Shown here: positions 56,813 to 64,000 of the stretch, one piece after another | How the letters are laid out: every line of letters begins with the position of its first letter | Position numbering within the stretch: position 1 is the first letter of the stretch | Assembly (NCBI RefSeq): GCF_001423845.1 | Contig: NZ_LMPM01000001.1 | Location: 180,001 to 244,000 of the forward strand | Source of the DNA: Sphingomonas sp. Leaf357 | Lineage (GTDB): Bacteria > Pseudomonadota > Alphaproteobacteria > Sphingomonadales > Sphingomonadaceae | Length of the DNA stretch: 64,000 bases | Reading direction: 5' to 3' | Translations under genes and position numbers: made by a program | Notes under the pieces: model-generated | What the model was told of the DNA's origin: nothing | Databases searched by the model: none | What the model saw: the letters and a program-made list of their open reading frames with translations, nothing else

Positions 56813-57109
56813 ATGTCGCGCATTTGCGAGCTGACCGGCAAGGGCCGGATGGTGGGTAACAACGTTTCCCACGCGAACAACAAGACCAAGCGGACGTTCC
56901 TGCCGAATCTGCAGAACGTGACGCTGATGTCGGACGCACTCGGCACCTCGGTAAAGCTGCGCGTGTCCACCCACGGCCTGCGCTCGGTCGAGCATGTCGG
57001 CGGCCTCGACAACTGGCTGGTCAAGACGACCGACGACAAGCTGTCGCTGCGCGCACGCCGCCTGAAGCGCGACGTCCGCAAGAAGCTTGACACGGCGGTC
57101 GCCGCCTAA
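56813..57109 (+). CDS. rpmB: 50S ribosomal protein L28
   Basis: A 98-residue ribosomal protein. [27 protein letters not shown] is the diagnostic start, followed by [10 protein letters not shown] and KRDVRKKL. The upstream frame is open 35 codons further but the family start is at 56813. A hairpin follows at 57135. Confidence 0.98.
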   Translation: MSRICELTGKGRMVGNNVSHANNKTKRTFLPNLQNVTLMSDALGTSVKLRVSTHGLRSVEHVGGLDNWLVKTTDDKLSLRARRLKRDVRKKLDTAVAA

Positions 57110-57134
57110 CATCCTGTTGCGACGCGACATTGCC

Positions 57135-57163
57135 GGCCCGCTCTTCGGTCTGGAGAGCGGGCC
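57135..57163 (+). terminator. Hairpin after rpmB
   Basis: Ten-bp perfect stem GGCCCGCTCT / AGAGCGGGCC with a nine-base loop, 26 bp past the L28 stop. No T-tract, so rho-independent termination is uncertain; it is also 40 bp past the convergent phytase-like gene stop. Confidence 0.6.
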
Positions 57164-57202
57164 GTCGGCGTTCGTGTCGCGCTCCGGGAGGTGGTTCGGT
57201 CG

Positions 57203-58192
57203 CTAGGGCTCCAGCCGGAACTTGAGCAGCAGACTGCGCTGCAGGAACAGCTGGTTGTCGTCCGACACCATCCAGATCACCGTATCCGGCCCCTCGCGCA
57301 GCACCGCCAGCCCTTCGAAATTGTCGTGTAGCAATGGCGCGGCGAAGGTCGCGATCTCCTCGCCCCGCACCCGCGCGCCGGGGCGAATCGCCCTGGGATC
57401 GACGATCGTCAGCTTGGCGGTGAAATCGAACGGCAGCGCGAACTTGCGGTTGAGTACCAGGATGCGCCCATCGGGCAGCAACGCCGCGTCGCTCGGGTCG
57501 TAATCTGTGGGCGGCAGATAGACGAAGCCGAAGCCGGCGTTCGGCCTCACGGTCGGATCGCCGGCGAAGCGAATCGCGATTCGGCCGGGCGTCTTGCTGC
57601 CGTCCCGTGCCTTGGGCTGCACCGTCTCGGCGAAGACGATCGTCGCGCCGTCCGGCATCCGCACCATCGCCTCCGGGCCGCCATTCTCGTACCAGCGGTG
57701 CATCACGCGCGGCGCGGCATGCGCGTGCACCGCCGTGAGCTGGTGATCGTAGCGCCAAATCGCATTGGCGAATTCGAAACCGATCAGCACGTCGCCGGTC
57801 CTGCGATCTACGATCATCGATTCGCTGTCGCGGTCGCGCTTGCGCCAGCCATTGTCCGGTCCGCCCGGCAGTTCGGCGAACTGCCGCGCGCCGATCCGCC
57901 ACTTCGCATCCATGTCGAAGCGCACGATGTTGCCGCCGTCGCTGAGCAAGGTGAACCGCTTGCGCTCGACCATCAGCGAGGAGAAGCCGCCGAACACCAG
58001 ATCCGGGCTCTTCAGCTCGACCCCGCCGAGATAGGTCAGCCGCCCGACCCGCCGCCGCGCCGGATCGGCCGCGTCGAGCGCCACCGGCGTCGCGCTGAAT
58101 TCGACCCTGGGGCCGAGCAGCCCGAGCCGCGACGGACCGTCCCAGCCGGGGGTGAGGACGGGAAGCAGGAGGATCAGGAGCCAGGTGCGCAC
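57203..58192 (-). CDS. Phytase-like esterase-type secreted protein
   Basis: A 329-residue protein with a short hydrophobic N-terminus (TWLLILLLPVLTPG). GGFSSLMV near 68, FTLLSDGGNI, DSESMIVD near 123, GGPEAMVRMPDG near 170 and HDNFEGLAVL near 292 are the repeating blocks of the esterase-like-activity-of-phytase domain (PF13449), a beta-propeller. Role in sphingomonads unknown; a phosphoesterase function is suggested by family only. Monocistronic. Confidence 0.85.
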   Translation of the reverse strand: MRTWLLILLLPVLTPGWDGPSRLGLLGPRVEFSATPVALDAADPARRRVGRLTYLGGVELKSPDLVFGGFSSLMVERKRFTLLSDGGNIVRFDMDAKWRIGARQFAELPGGPDNGWRKRDRDSESMIVDRRTGDVLIGFEFANAIWRYDHQLTAVHAHAAPRVMHRWYENGGPEAMVRMPDGATIVFAETVQPKARDGSKTPGRIAIRFAGDPTVRPNAGFGFVYLPPTDYDPSDAALLPDGRILVLNRKFALPFDFTAKLTIVDPRAIRPGARVRGEEIATFAAPLLHDNFEGLAVLREGPDTVIWMVSDDNQLFLQRSLLLKFRLEP

Positions 58193-58364
58193 GCGCCCTC
58201 ATAGCCGCGAACGCCGGGCGGACCAGCCCGCGCATGCCGATGAACACGGGATAACGGACCCATTCAGGGATCGCTCAATCCGACTCCTCCATATGTCATG
58301 ACATCGAGGGAGCCGGGAGCTTCGTCGAAGGTGTTTGACGAAGCCAAGGCACAGGAGAAATTCG

Positions 58365-58784
58365 ATGTTCAAGAAATTCACACTCGCCGTTACCGCCCTC
58401 GCCATGGGTTCGGCCGCTCTGGTCTCGGCCACGCCGGCTTCGGCGCAGCGCTATAATGGCGGATATTATGGCGACCAGTACGACCGTGACCAGGTGCAGT
58501 ACCGCGACTATCGCGGCGACCGTGGTTACTATCGCGACGATCGCGCCAATTACCGCGACAACCGCAATTATCGCGACGACCGCCGCTATTACAACAATCG
58601 CCGCAGCAACCGTTGCGACAATACCGGCGGCACGGTGATCGGCGCGATTGCCGGCGGCCTGCTCGGCAACACGGTGGCCGGGCGCGGCGACCGCCTGCTC
58701 GGAACCGTGCTGGGCGCCGGTGCCGGTGCCCTGGCCGGGCGGGCGATCGACCGGTCGGACGATCCGCGGGGTTGCCGCCGCTGA
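58365..58784 (+). CDS. Glycine-zipper exported protein with Tyr/Arg/Asp-rich region
   Basis: A 139-residue protein: signal peptide residues 1-25 (ATPASAQ), a low-complexity region of YRDD/YRDN-type repeats (about 30-88), and a C-terminal glycine-zipper 2TM segment GGTVIGAIAGGLLGNTVAGRGDRLLGTVLGAGAGAL near 93-128 ending in a Cys-containing GCRR. Similar to the 17-kDa surface antigen/RcnB-neighbour families. AGGAG ten bases before ATG 58365. Probably outer-membrane associated. Confidence 0.85.
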   Translation: MFKKFTLAVTALAMGSAALVSATPASAQRYNGGYYGDQYDRDQVQYRDYRGDRGYYRDDRANYRDNRNYRDDRRYYNNRRSNRCDNTGGTVIGAIAGGLLGNTVAGRGDRLLGTVLGAGAGALAGRAIDRSDDPRGCRR

Positions 58785-58792
58785 CGGGTAAA

Positions 58793-59206
58793 GGTGGCGA
58801 GCGAGGCTCGCCACCGATGCTCGGCAAAGCCGAGCATTACCCGGCACGGCCGGCGGGTCGGCCTCTGCCGATCCCGTCCGACGGCGGCTTTGCCGGCGTC
58901 CGCGCCCGAAGAGTTTGCGTATCCCTCGTGTGGCGTAATGAGGGCGAAGGCCGGTTCCCGTCGTTCGGGGGCCGGCCTTCAACTTTTGGGGAGACGTGGG
59001 GCCACCCCCTCCACCGTTCGTGCTGAGCCTGTCGAAGCACGTGCCCCGAACGCGCCCTTCGACAGGCTCAGGGCGAACGGATCGGGGGGCACTGGGTTTT
59101 GTCCCAACGCCGCCGGCAAAGCCGTCGGCCGGATCGGGGTGTTACCCCGTCCGCCGGCCGTGCCGGGCGCTGCGGCGGAGCCGCACCGGCGGCGAAGATC
59201 GCCGCC
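58793..59206. repeat. Array of perfect short hairpins in a convergent 430-bp gap
   Basis: At least five perfect or near-perfect hairpins: GGTGGCGAGC-GAG-mirror (58793-58815), ATGCTCGGC-AAA-mirror (58817-58837), CGGGGT-GTT-ACCCCG (59135-59149), TGCGGC-GGA-GCCGCA (59171-59185) and GGCGGCG-AAGAT-CGCCGCC (59188-59206), around REP copy D. No gene is visible in the gap 58785-59214. Confidence 0.75.
59015..59080. repeat. REP-like palindrome, family 1 (copy D)
   Basis: CGTTCGTGCTGAGCCTGTCGAAG and CTTCGACAGGCTCAGGGCGAACG with a shorter core than copies A-C. It sits in the middle of the hairpin array. Confidence 0.85.
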
Positions 59207-59214
59207 TGCGCCCG

Positions 59215-59937
59215 TCAGTACATATGCTGCCCGCCATTGATGCTCAGCGTGGAGCCGGTAACGAACCCGCCCTCCTCCGAACACAGGAACGCCACGCCGC
59301 GTGCGATCTCGTGCGCCTGGCCGAGCCGCCCGACGGGGATCTTCGCGACGATCTTCTCCAGCACGTCGGCCGGCACCGCCGCGACCATGTCGGTGTCGAT
59401 ATAGCCCGGCGCGATCGCGTTCACCGTCACGCCTGCCCGCGCGCCTTCCTGCGCCAGCGCTTTGGTGAAGCCGTGAATGCCCGATTTCGCGGCGGCATAG
59501 TTCACCTGGCCATATTGCCCGGCCTGCCCGTTGATCGATCCGATATTGACGATGCGTCCCCATTTGCGGTTGCGCATGCCGGGGAAGACGGCCTTGGCCA
59601 TGTTGAAACAGCCGCCCAGATTGGTGTCCATCACCTCTTTCCAATCCTGATACGTCATCTTCAGGATCGTGCCGTCGCGCGTGATGCCGGCATTGTTGAC
59701 GACGATATCCACATCGCCCAGATCGGCGGCGACCTGAGCGCAACCGGCCTGGCAGGCGTCGTAATCGCTGACATCCCATTTATAGGCCTTGATCCCGGTG
59801 CGTTCGGTGAATTCCCGCGCGCGTTCGTCGTTGCCGGCGTAATTCGCCGCGACCGTCAGCCCCATGTCCTTGAGCGCCAGGCTGATCGCCTCACCGATCC
59901 CACGCGTACCTCCGGTTACGATTGCGACGCGTGCCAT
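59215..59937 (-). CDS. phaB: Acetoacetyl-CoA reductase (SDR family)
   Basis: A 240-residue NADPH-dependent reductase forming (R)-3-hydroxybutyryl-CoA for polyhydroxybutyrate. TGGTRGIGEAI near 8, NNAGITRDGT near 85, catalytic Ser in NIGSINGQAGQYGQVNYAAAKSG (Tyr and Lys included) near 140-160, and C-terminal STLSINGGQHMY, the typical PhaB ending that distinguishes it from FabG. 36 bp downstream of hemH on the same strand. Confidence 0.93.
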   Translation of the reverse strand: MARVAIVTGGTRGIGEAISLALKDMGLTVAANYAGNDERAREFTERTGIKAYKWDVSDYDACQAGCAQVAADLGDVDIVVNNAGITRDGTILKMTYQDWKEVMDTNLGGCFNMAKAVFPGMRNRKWGRIVNIGSINGQAGQYGQVNYAAAKSGIHGFTKALAQEGARAGVTVNAIAPGYIDTDMVAAVPADVLEKIVAKIPVGRLGQAHEIARGVAFLCSEEGGFVTGSTLSINGGQHMY

Positions 59938-59973
59938 ATCACTCTCCTGGATTCTAATAGTCCCGACGTGACG

Positions 59974-60996
59974 CTACGGCCTCGGCGTCCAGCCTTCAAG
60001 CTCCCGCGCGATCAAGCTTCGTAACATATCAATGCCGGTGTCGCTGTCGTTCAGGCAGGGCAGATAGGCGAAGTGCGTGCCGCCCGCCTGTTCGAAGCTC
60101 TCGCGCCCGCGAATCGCCAGCTCCTCCAGCGTCTCCAGGCAATCGGCCGAGAAGCCCGGCGCGAAGATCGCGACCTTCTTCACGCCCTTGCCCGGCAACG
60201 CCTCCAGAATGGTGTCGGTCGCCGGCGTCAGCCATTTCGCGCGCCCGAAACGCGACTGGAAGGCGATCGTGATCTCACGCCCCCCCAAAGTTTCCTTCAG
60301 CGCCTCGCCGAGCAACCGCGCGGTCTTCTGGCAATGGCAATGATAGGGATCGCCCAGTTCCAGCGTCCGCTGCGGCATGCCGTGGAAGCTGGCGACGATC
60401 GCCTCGGGCTCAAAATCCAACGCTGCCAATCCCCGTTCGACCGACGCCTTCAGCGCGGCGATATAGCCGGCATCGTCGTGATAAGGCGGCAACGTGCGCA
60501 GCGCGGGTTGCCAGCGCATCTTCGCCAGCGCCTCGAACGCCTTGTCGTTGGCGGTCGCGGTCGTCGCCGCGCAATATTGCGGATAGAGCGGCGCGATCAG
60601 GATGCGTTCGCACCCCGCCGCCTTCATCGCCGCCAGCCGGTCGGCGATCGCGGGATTGCCGTAGCGCATCGCCCAATCGACCAGCACGGCCGGCCCGAAC
60701 GCATGCTTCAGCCCCGCCGCCTGCAGCCGGGTGATCGCGGCGAGCGGCGATCCGTCCTCGCGCCACACCAGCCCGTAGGCATGCGCGGATTTCTTCGGCC
60801 GGGTGTTCAGGATGATGCCGCGCAGGATCGGCTGCCACGCGATCGGCGGTATCTCCACCACGCGCCGGTCGGACAGGAATTCCCGCAGATAGCGCTTCAC
60901 GGATTTCGCATCCGGCCCGTCGGGCGTGCCGAGATTGGTCAGCAGCACGCCGATCTTCGGCTTCGGAATCACGGGGTGGTCGGGGGGCAGGATCAT
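59974..60996 (-). CDS. hemH: Ferrochelatase
   Basis: A 340-residue enzyme inserting Fe(II) into protoporphyrin IX. VLLTNLGTPDGPDAKSV at the N-terminus, SFHGMPQRTLELGDPYHCHCQKT near 185 (catalytic His; the two Cys are noteworthy), FQSRFGRAKWLTPAT near 228 and PGFSADCLETLEELAI near 262 with the conserved Glu. ATG at 60996 is used since the family start is MILPPDHPVIPKPK. It is followed by phaB. Upstream is a complex repeat region. Confidence 0.96.
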   Translation of the reverse strand: MILPPDHPVIPKPKIGVLLTNLGTPDGPDAKSVKRYLREFLSDRRVVEIPPIAWQPILRGIILNTRPKKSAHAYGLVWREDGSPLAAITRLQAAGLKHAFGPAVLVDWAMRYGNPAIADRLAAMKAAGCERILIAPLYPQYCAATTATANDKAFEALAKMRWQPALRTLPPYHDDAGYIAALKASVERGLAALDFEPEAIVASFHGMPQRTLELGDPYHCHCQKTARLLGEALKETLGGREITIAFQSRFGRAKWLTPATDTILEALPGKGVKKVAIFAPGFSADCLETLEELAIRGRESFEQAGGTHFAYLPCLNDSDTGIDMLRSLIARELEGWTPRP

Positions 60997-61029
60997 ATCG
61001 CGGTCATTCTCTCGTAAGTCATCATCACC

Positions 61030-61465
61030 GTCATCCCCGCGCAGGCGGGGATCCATACGGCCTCCCTCGAACGCCCTGGGGCCGATCGACCTTCAGCCGT
61101 TGGAGCGCATCCTGCTATCCATTCATCGTCACCCCGGACCTGTTCCGGGGTCCACCGTGCCGCCAACTCGGCGTTCACTTCACTATTGGTTCGAAAGCCG
61201 CCTGGTGTACCCCGGACCAGGTCGGTACTTATACCCTTCGAACAAGTATTCGTCATTCCCGCGCAGGCGGGAATCCATACTGGCTTACCTTTCGCTTCGT
61301 AAGCGCCGTCAGAGCCTATGGATCCCCGCCTTCGCGGGGATGACGGCTTCATGCTTGCTCGAGAGGTATAAGCGCCGACCAGGTCCGGGGTGACAAAATG
61401 CAGAATGTCGATCCGTCCTAACACAATGTCGGAGATATGGATTCCCGCCTGCGTGGGAATGACGA
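61030..61465. repeat. Mosaic of several nested REP-like units
   Basis: Contains GTCATCCCCGCGCAGGCGGG at 61030, a GTCACCCCGGACCTGTTCCGG unit near 61128, GTCATTCCCGCGCAGGCGGG near 61253, GGATCCCCGCCTTCGCGGGG near 61319, a CCGGGGTGAC end near 61384 and a GGATTCCCGCCTGCGTGGG unit near 61438. It fills most of the 485-bp gap 60997-61481. No ORF supported. Confidence 0.8.
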
Positions 61466-61481
61466 CCGGGTTGATACCGGA

Positions 61482-63725
61482 TCACCCCGCACCGGTTCTG
61501 AGCGGCAGGCCGCGCAAGCGGAACCCCGTCGCCGATTGCAGCGCGTTGGCGATGGCGGGCGCGACCGGCGGGACGGCGAGTTCGCTCACGCCGCCGGGCT
61601 CGGCCTCGCTGCGGATCAGTTCCACCGTGATGTCCGGCGTGTCGGCGAGGCGCGGCAGGTTGAGATCGCTCAAAGTCCGCGCATCGGCGAGGTTCTCGGT
61701 GAAGCCGGTGGAGGCGCCGATTGCCTGCGCCATGCCGAAGATCAGCCCGCTCTCGATCGCCTGCAACACCACGTCCGGATTCACCTGACGCCCGCAATCC
61801 ACCGCCGCGACGATCCGGTCGACGCTGATCGCCTGGCCCTCCCCGATATGCGCTTCGACCAGCACCGCGATATAGCTGCCCCGGAAGCTGTGACAGGCGA
61901 TGCCCTGCCCGCTGCCGGGAATGCCGCCCTCCCATCCGCCGAGCGACGCGGCGGTCGACAGGCAGCGCGCCAACCGCGCGTCGCCGCCGAGCATGCCGAT
62001 GCGGTACGACACGGGTTCGGAACTGGCGACATGCGCCAGTTCGTCGAGAAAGCATTCGGTGAAGAAGCAGTTGGTGCTGTGCGCGCCCGATCGCCAATGG
62101 CCGGTCGGCACGCCGATCTCGGCCGGGTGATGATCGACCGCGAAGCTCGGGATACGGTAGAACGGCTTCGCGCCGCCGACGGCATAGGCATCGCCCCGGC
62201 CCACCGCCTTCATCGCAAGATTGGCGATCCTGTCGCTCGGCATCAACCGCGCGGCCAGTTCCCGGCCGGTGGCGGGCGCGGCGATCTTGGCCAGCCAGCC
62301 GACGATCTGCCCGTTCGCGGCCAGCCGCGCGGTCATCCGAGCGGCGGCCGGCGGGCGATAGCGATCGTGGAGCAGATCCTCCGATCGCGACCAGACCAGT
62401 TGCACCGGGCGCTTCAGTTCGCGCGCCAGCAACGCCGCCTGTTCGGCGACGAGATGCTCCAGATTGGCCCCGAACGATCCTCCGGCGAGCATCGGATGCA
62501 CCACCACATCGTCCTCGGCGATGCCCAAGGTCGCGGCGGCGGCGGCGCGGGCGAGGCCGGGCGCTTGCGTCGGCATCCACACTTCCAGCCGCCCGCCCGA
62601 AAATTGCGCGGTCGCGGTCATCGTCTCGATCGCGGCATGCACGGCGAGCCCGGCGCGATACTCCGCCGTCACCACGTTCGCGCCCTTGAACGCCGCCGAC
62701 AGATCGCCCTGCGACGCCATGCGCGTGCCCGGCCCGTCCAGCGCGGCGGTGAGCGCGGCGTCGATCGATGCGGTGCCGATGATCGCGCCGGTCGTGGCGA
62801 AGCGCGGCTTCAGCGCATCCAGCGCCTTGTTCGCCGCCCACCAGGTGTTCGCCACCGCCGCGACCCAGCGGTCGTTCGTCACCACCGCCAGCACGCCGCG
62901 CACCCGGTCGGCGGCGGCGCGATCGACCCGGACCAGTTTGCTGTCGCCGACCGGCCCCTGCCGGATGCTGGCGAAGACCATGTCGGGCAGGCGGATGTCT
63001 CCGGCGAAATTGGCCGATCCATCCACCTTGGCCGGCACGTCCAGCCGGGGCAGCGACTTGCCGTAAAGACGATCGCCGCCGCCGTCGCCGCGCAACGGGA
63101 TCGGATGCGGCACCTTGCCGCCCGCCGCCTCAGCCGCGAGTTCGGCGAAACGCAGTTTCTTGTCGCCGTGCACGACGAAGCCGGCGGTCGCGCCGCACGA
63201 TTGCCAGTCCACGCCCCAGCGCGCCGCCGCCGCCTTGCTCAGCAGGATCCGCGCCGCCGCGCCGCCTGCGCGCAACACGTCCTCGAACGCGCGCACCGAG
63301 GTCGATCCGCCGGTCAGCACCAGCGCCTGACGCTGGACATGCCCGGCGCGCAGCGGGGCGGGCAGTGCGTCGAACGCGCCCTCGAACAGCTCGTCCGCGC
63401 CCAGTGCATTGGCGTAGAGCGGGTTGAGCGGCGCGGGCTGCACCCCGACGGTGCGCCAGTCCGCGCCGAGTTCGTCGGCCAGGATCTGCGGCAGAGTGGT
63501 GTAGACCCCCTGGCCATGTTCGCATTGCGGCACCGCGACGGTGACATGCCCGTCCTCGCCGATCTTCAGCCACGCCCCGAACACCGTTTCGCCCTTCACC
63601 GCGGTCAGGTTCGAGGCATAATCGCGCGGCCACACGGCCCAGGCGACCAGCAGTCCGACGCCCGCCCCGCCACCGATCAGCAAGGTGCGCCGGTCGATAC
63701 TGGCCAGGGTGTCGCGGGCGCTCAT
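61482..63725 (-). CDS. Molybdenum hydroxylase large subunit (isoquinoline 1-oxidoreductase/aldehyde dehydrogenase type)
   Basis: A 747-residue protein. Twin-arginine-like RRTLLIGGGAGVGLLVAW at residues 12-29; the Mo-pterin motifs GQGVYTTLPQILADEL near 72, LAGGSFGANLEHLVAEQAALL near 415 and the C-terminal AVPPVAPAIANALQSATGFRLRGLPL are those of the IorB/xanthine-dehydrogenase-like periplasmic subunits. It needs a [2Fe-2S] partner (IorA), which is not encoded next to it in the window. Substrate unknown. Confidence 0.9.
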   Translation of the reverse strand: MSARDTLASIDRRTLLIGGGAGVGLLVAWAVWPRDYASNLTAVKGETVFGAWLKIGEDGHVTVAVPQCEHGQGVYTTLPQILADELGADWRTVGVQPAPLNPLYANALGADELFEGAFDALPAPLRAGHVQRQALVLTGGSTSVRAFEDVLRAGGAAARILLSKAAAARWGVDWQSCGATAGFVVHGDKKLRFAELAAEAAGGKVPHPIPLRGDGGGDRLYGKSLPRLDVPAKVDGSANFAGDIRLPDMVFASIRQGPVGDSKLVRVDRAAADRVRGVLAVVTNDRWVAAVANTWWAANKALDALKPRFATTGAIIGTASIDAALTAALDGPGTRMASQGDLSAAFKGANVVTAEYRAGLAVHAAIETMTATAQFSGGRLEVWMPTQAPGLARAAAAATLGIAEDDVVVHPMLAGGSFGANLEHLVAEQAALLARELKRPVQLVWSRSEDLLHDRYRPPAAARMTARLAANGQIVGWLAKIAAPATGRELAARLMPSDRIANLAMKAVGRGDAYAVGGAKPFYRIPSFAVDHHPAEIGVPTGHWRSGAHSTNCFFTECFLDELAHVASSEPVSYRIGMLGGDARLARCLSTAASLGGWEGGIPGSGQGIACHSFRGSYIAVLVEAHIGEGQAISVDRIVAAVDCGRQVNPDVVLQAIESGLIFGMAQAIGASTGFTENLADARTLSDLNLPRLADTPDITVELIRSEAEPGGVSELAVPPVAPAIANALQSATGFRLRGLPLRTGAG

Positions 63726-63770
63726 GGAGATGCTCTATCGCGGGCGGGGGAGTGGGGGAAGGCGCTCTTT

Positions 63771-63875
63771 CTCCCCTCCCTGGAAGGGAGGGGTTGGGGG
63801 TGGGTCGCTCTCGAAGGAGCGTTGTCCCCACCCCATACCAACCCCCCCCCGGCCCCTCCCTTCCAGGGAGGGGAG
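63771..63875. repeat. About 104-bp palindromic-end element, orientation 2
   Basis: Same ends as the element at 32099 but with the core (GAGCGTTGTCCCCACCCCATACC) reversed. Located between the AMP-ligase end and the Mo-hydroxylase start. Confidence 0.75.
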
Positions 63876-63876
63876 C

Positions 63877-64000
63877 TTAGCCGACCGCCGCCAAGGCCCG
63901 GTACGTCGCCTTCAACGACACCTTGTCGATCTTCTCGGTCCCCAATCGCGGCAACGGCTCGAGCGACGTCCAGATCCGCTGCGGCACCTTGAACGCCGCG
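63877..64000 (-). CDS. AMP-dependent synthetase/ligase, C-terminal end (partial)
   Basis: The final 41 codons are visible, ending PRLGTEKIDKVSLKATYRALAAVG. The FKVPQRIW stretch and the Lys in the GTEKIDK motif are the conserved C-terminal end of acyl-CoA synthetases (catalytic Lys of the adenylation half). The rest lies beyond the right edge. Substrate cannot be judged. Confidence 0.8.
   Translation of the reverse strand, partial: AAFKVPQRIWTSLEPLPRLGTEKIDKVSLKATYRALAAVG

Noticed and set aside
61437..63992. 851-codon open frame antisense to the Mo-hydroxylase
   Set aside because: No domain, biased composition and it runs through repeats and the adjacent ligase end.

Overview
The window looks like chromosomal DNA of a sphingomonad (Sphingomonas-type alphaproteobacterium). 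It has high G+C, five TonB-dependent receptors with an aromatic C-terminal residue, an XseA-DUF2093-M23 gene order, glycine-zipper envelope proteins and many REP-like palindromes of the type ending in TTCGACAGGCTCAG. This assignment is an inference from gene content; no rRNA or other marker beyond L28 and one tRNA is present. No insertion sequence, integrase or CRISPR array was seen.

Layout. 1-5.2 kb: 3' part of an MFS (hexuronate/ACS-type) transporter, a YeiH-family membrane protein, a LacI regulator with a 22-bp palindrome upstream, and a class A penicillin-binding protein. 5.2-7.8 kb: an SGNH-hydrolase-like protein preceded by two tiny overlapping ORFs, divergent from a C1/S24-type repressor that has two identical-architecture sites 21 bp apart in its own 5' coding end; this may be a phage remnant. 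7.8-13 kb: threonine aldolase, then a Fur-box-preceded operon of siderophore receptor, unknown membrane protein and PepSY protein. 13.3-16.1 kb: a MarR regulator overlapping a TonB receptor. 16.4-19.5 kb: tRNA-Thr, a 45-residue protein, Xaa-Pro aminopeptidase and 3-hydroxyacyl-CoA dehydrogenase.

19.5-27.9 kb is a sulfur module: aldo/keto reductase, SsuD-type flavin monooxygenase, FMN reductase, SorA and SorB sulfite dehydrogenase subunits and a START-like gene broken by an amber codon, nearly all with 4-bp overlaps. A Gfo/Idh/MocA protein and a TonB receptor diverge from it. The set fits oxidative desulfonation of a sulfonate (possibly the sugar sulfoquinovose) followed by sulfite oxidation.

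28-37 kb: cyoABCD ubiquinol oxidase, a penicillin-acylase-family Ntn hydrolase and ClpB. 37-48.7 kb is the most unusual region: two TPR-AspH beta-hydroxylase proteins, one TPR-sulfotransferase, two divergent sulfotransferase-like proteins, a TauD-like dioxygenase and two small periplasmic proteins surround a 1048-residue TonB receptor. Base use is less G+C-rich than in the flanks. I infer a hydroxylation/sulfation system tied to the receptor or its ligand.

48.7-64 kb is mostly core: M23 lipoprotein, DUF2093, xseA and purD with overlapping start codons on opposite strands, an HhH membrane protein, a CorC/HlyC-type CBS protein, an OmpA-like lipoprotein, tadA, rpmB, a phytase-like protein, a glycine-zipper protein, acetoacetyl-CoA reductase, ferrochelatase, an orphan molybdenum hydroxylase large subunit and the end of an AMP-dependent ligase. 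Intergenic gaps hold several distinct palindromic repeat families.
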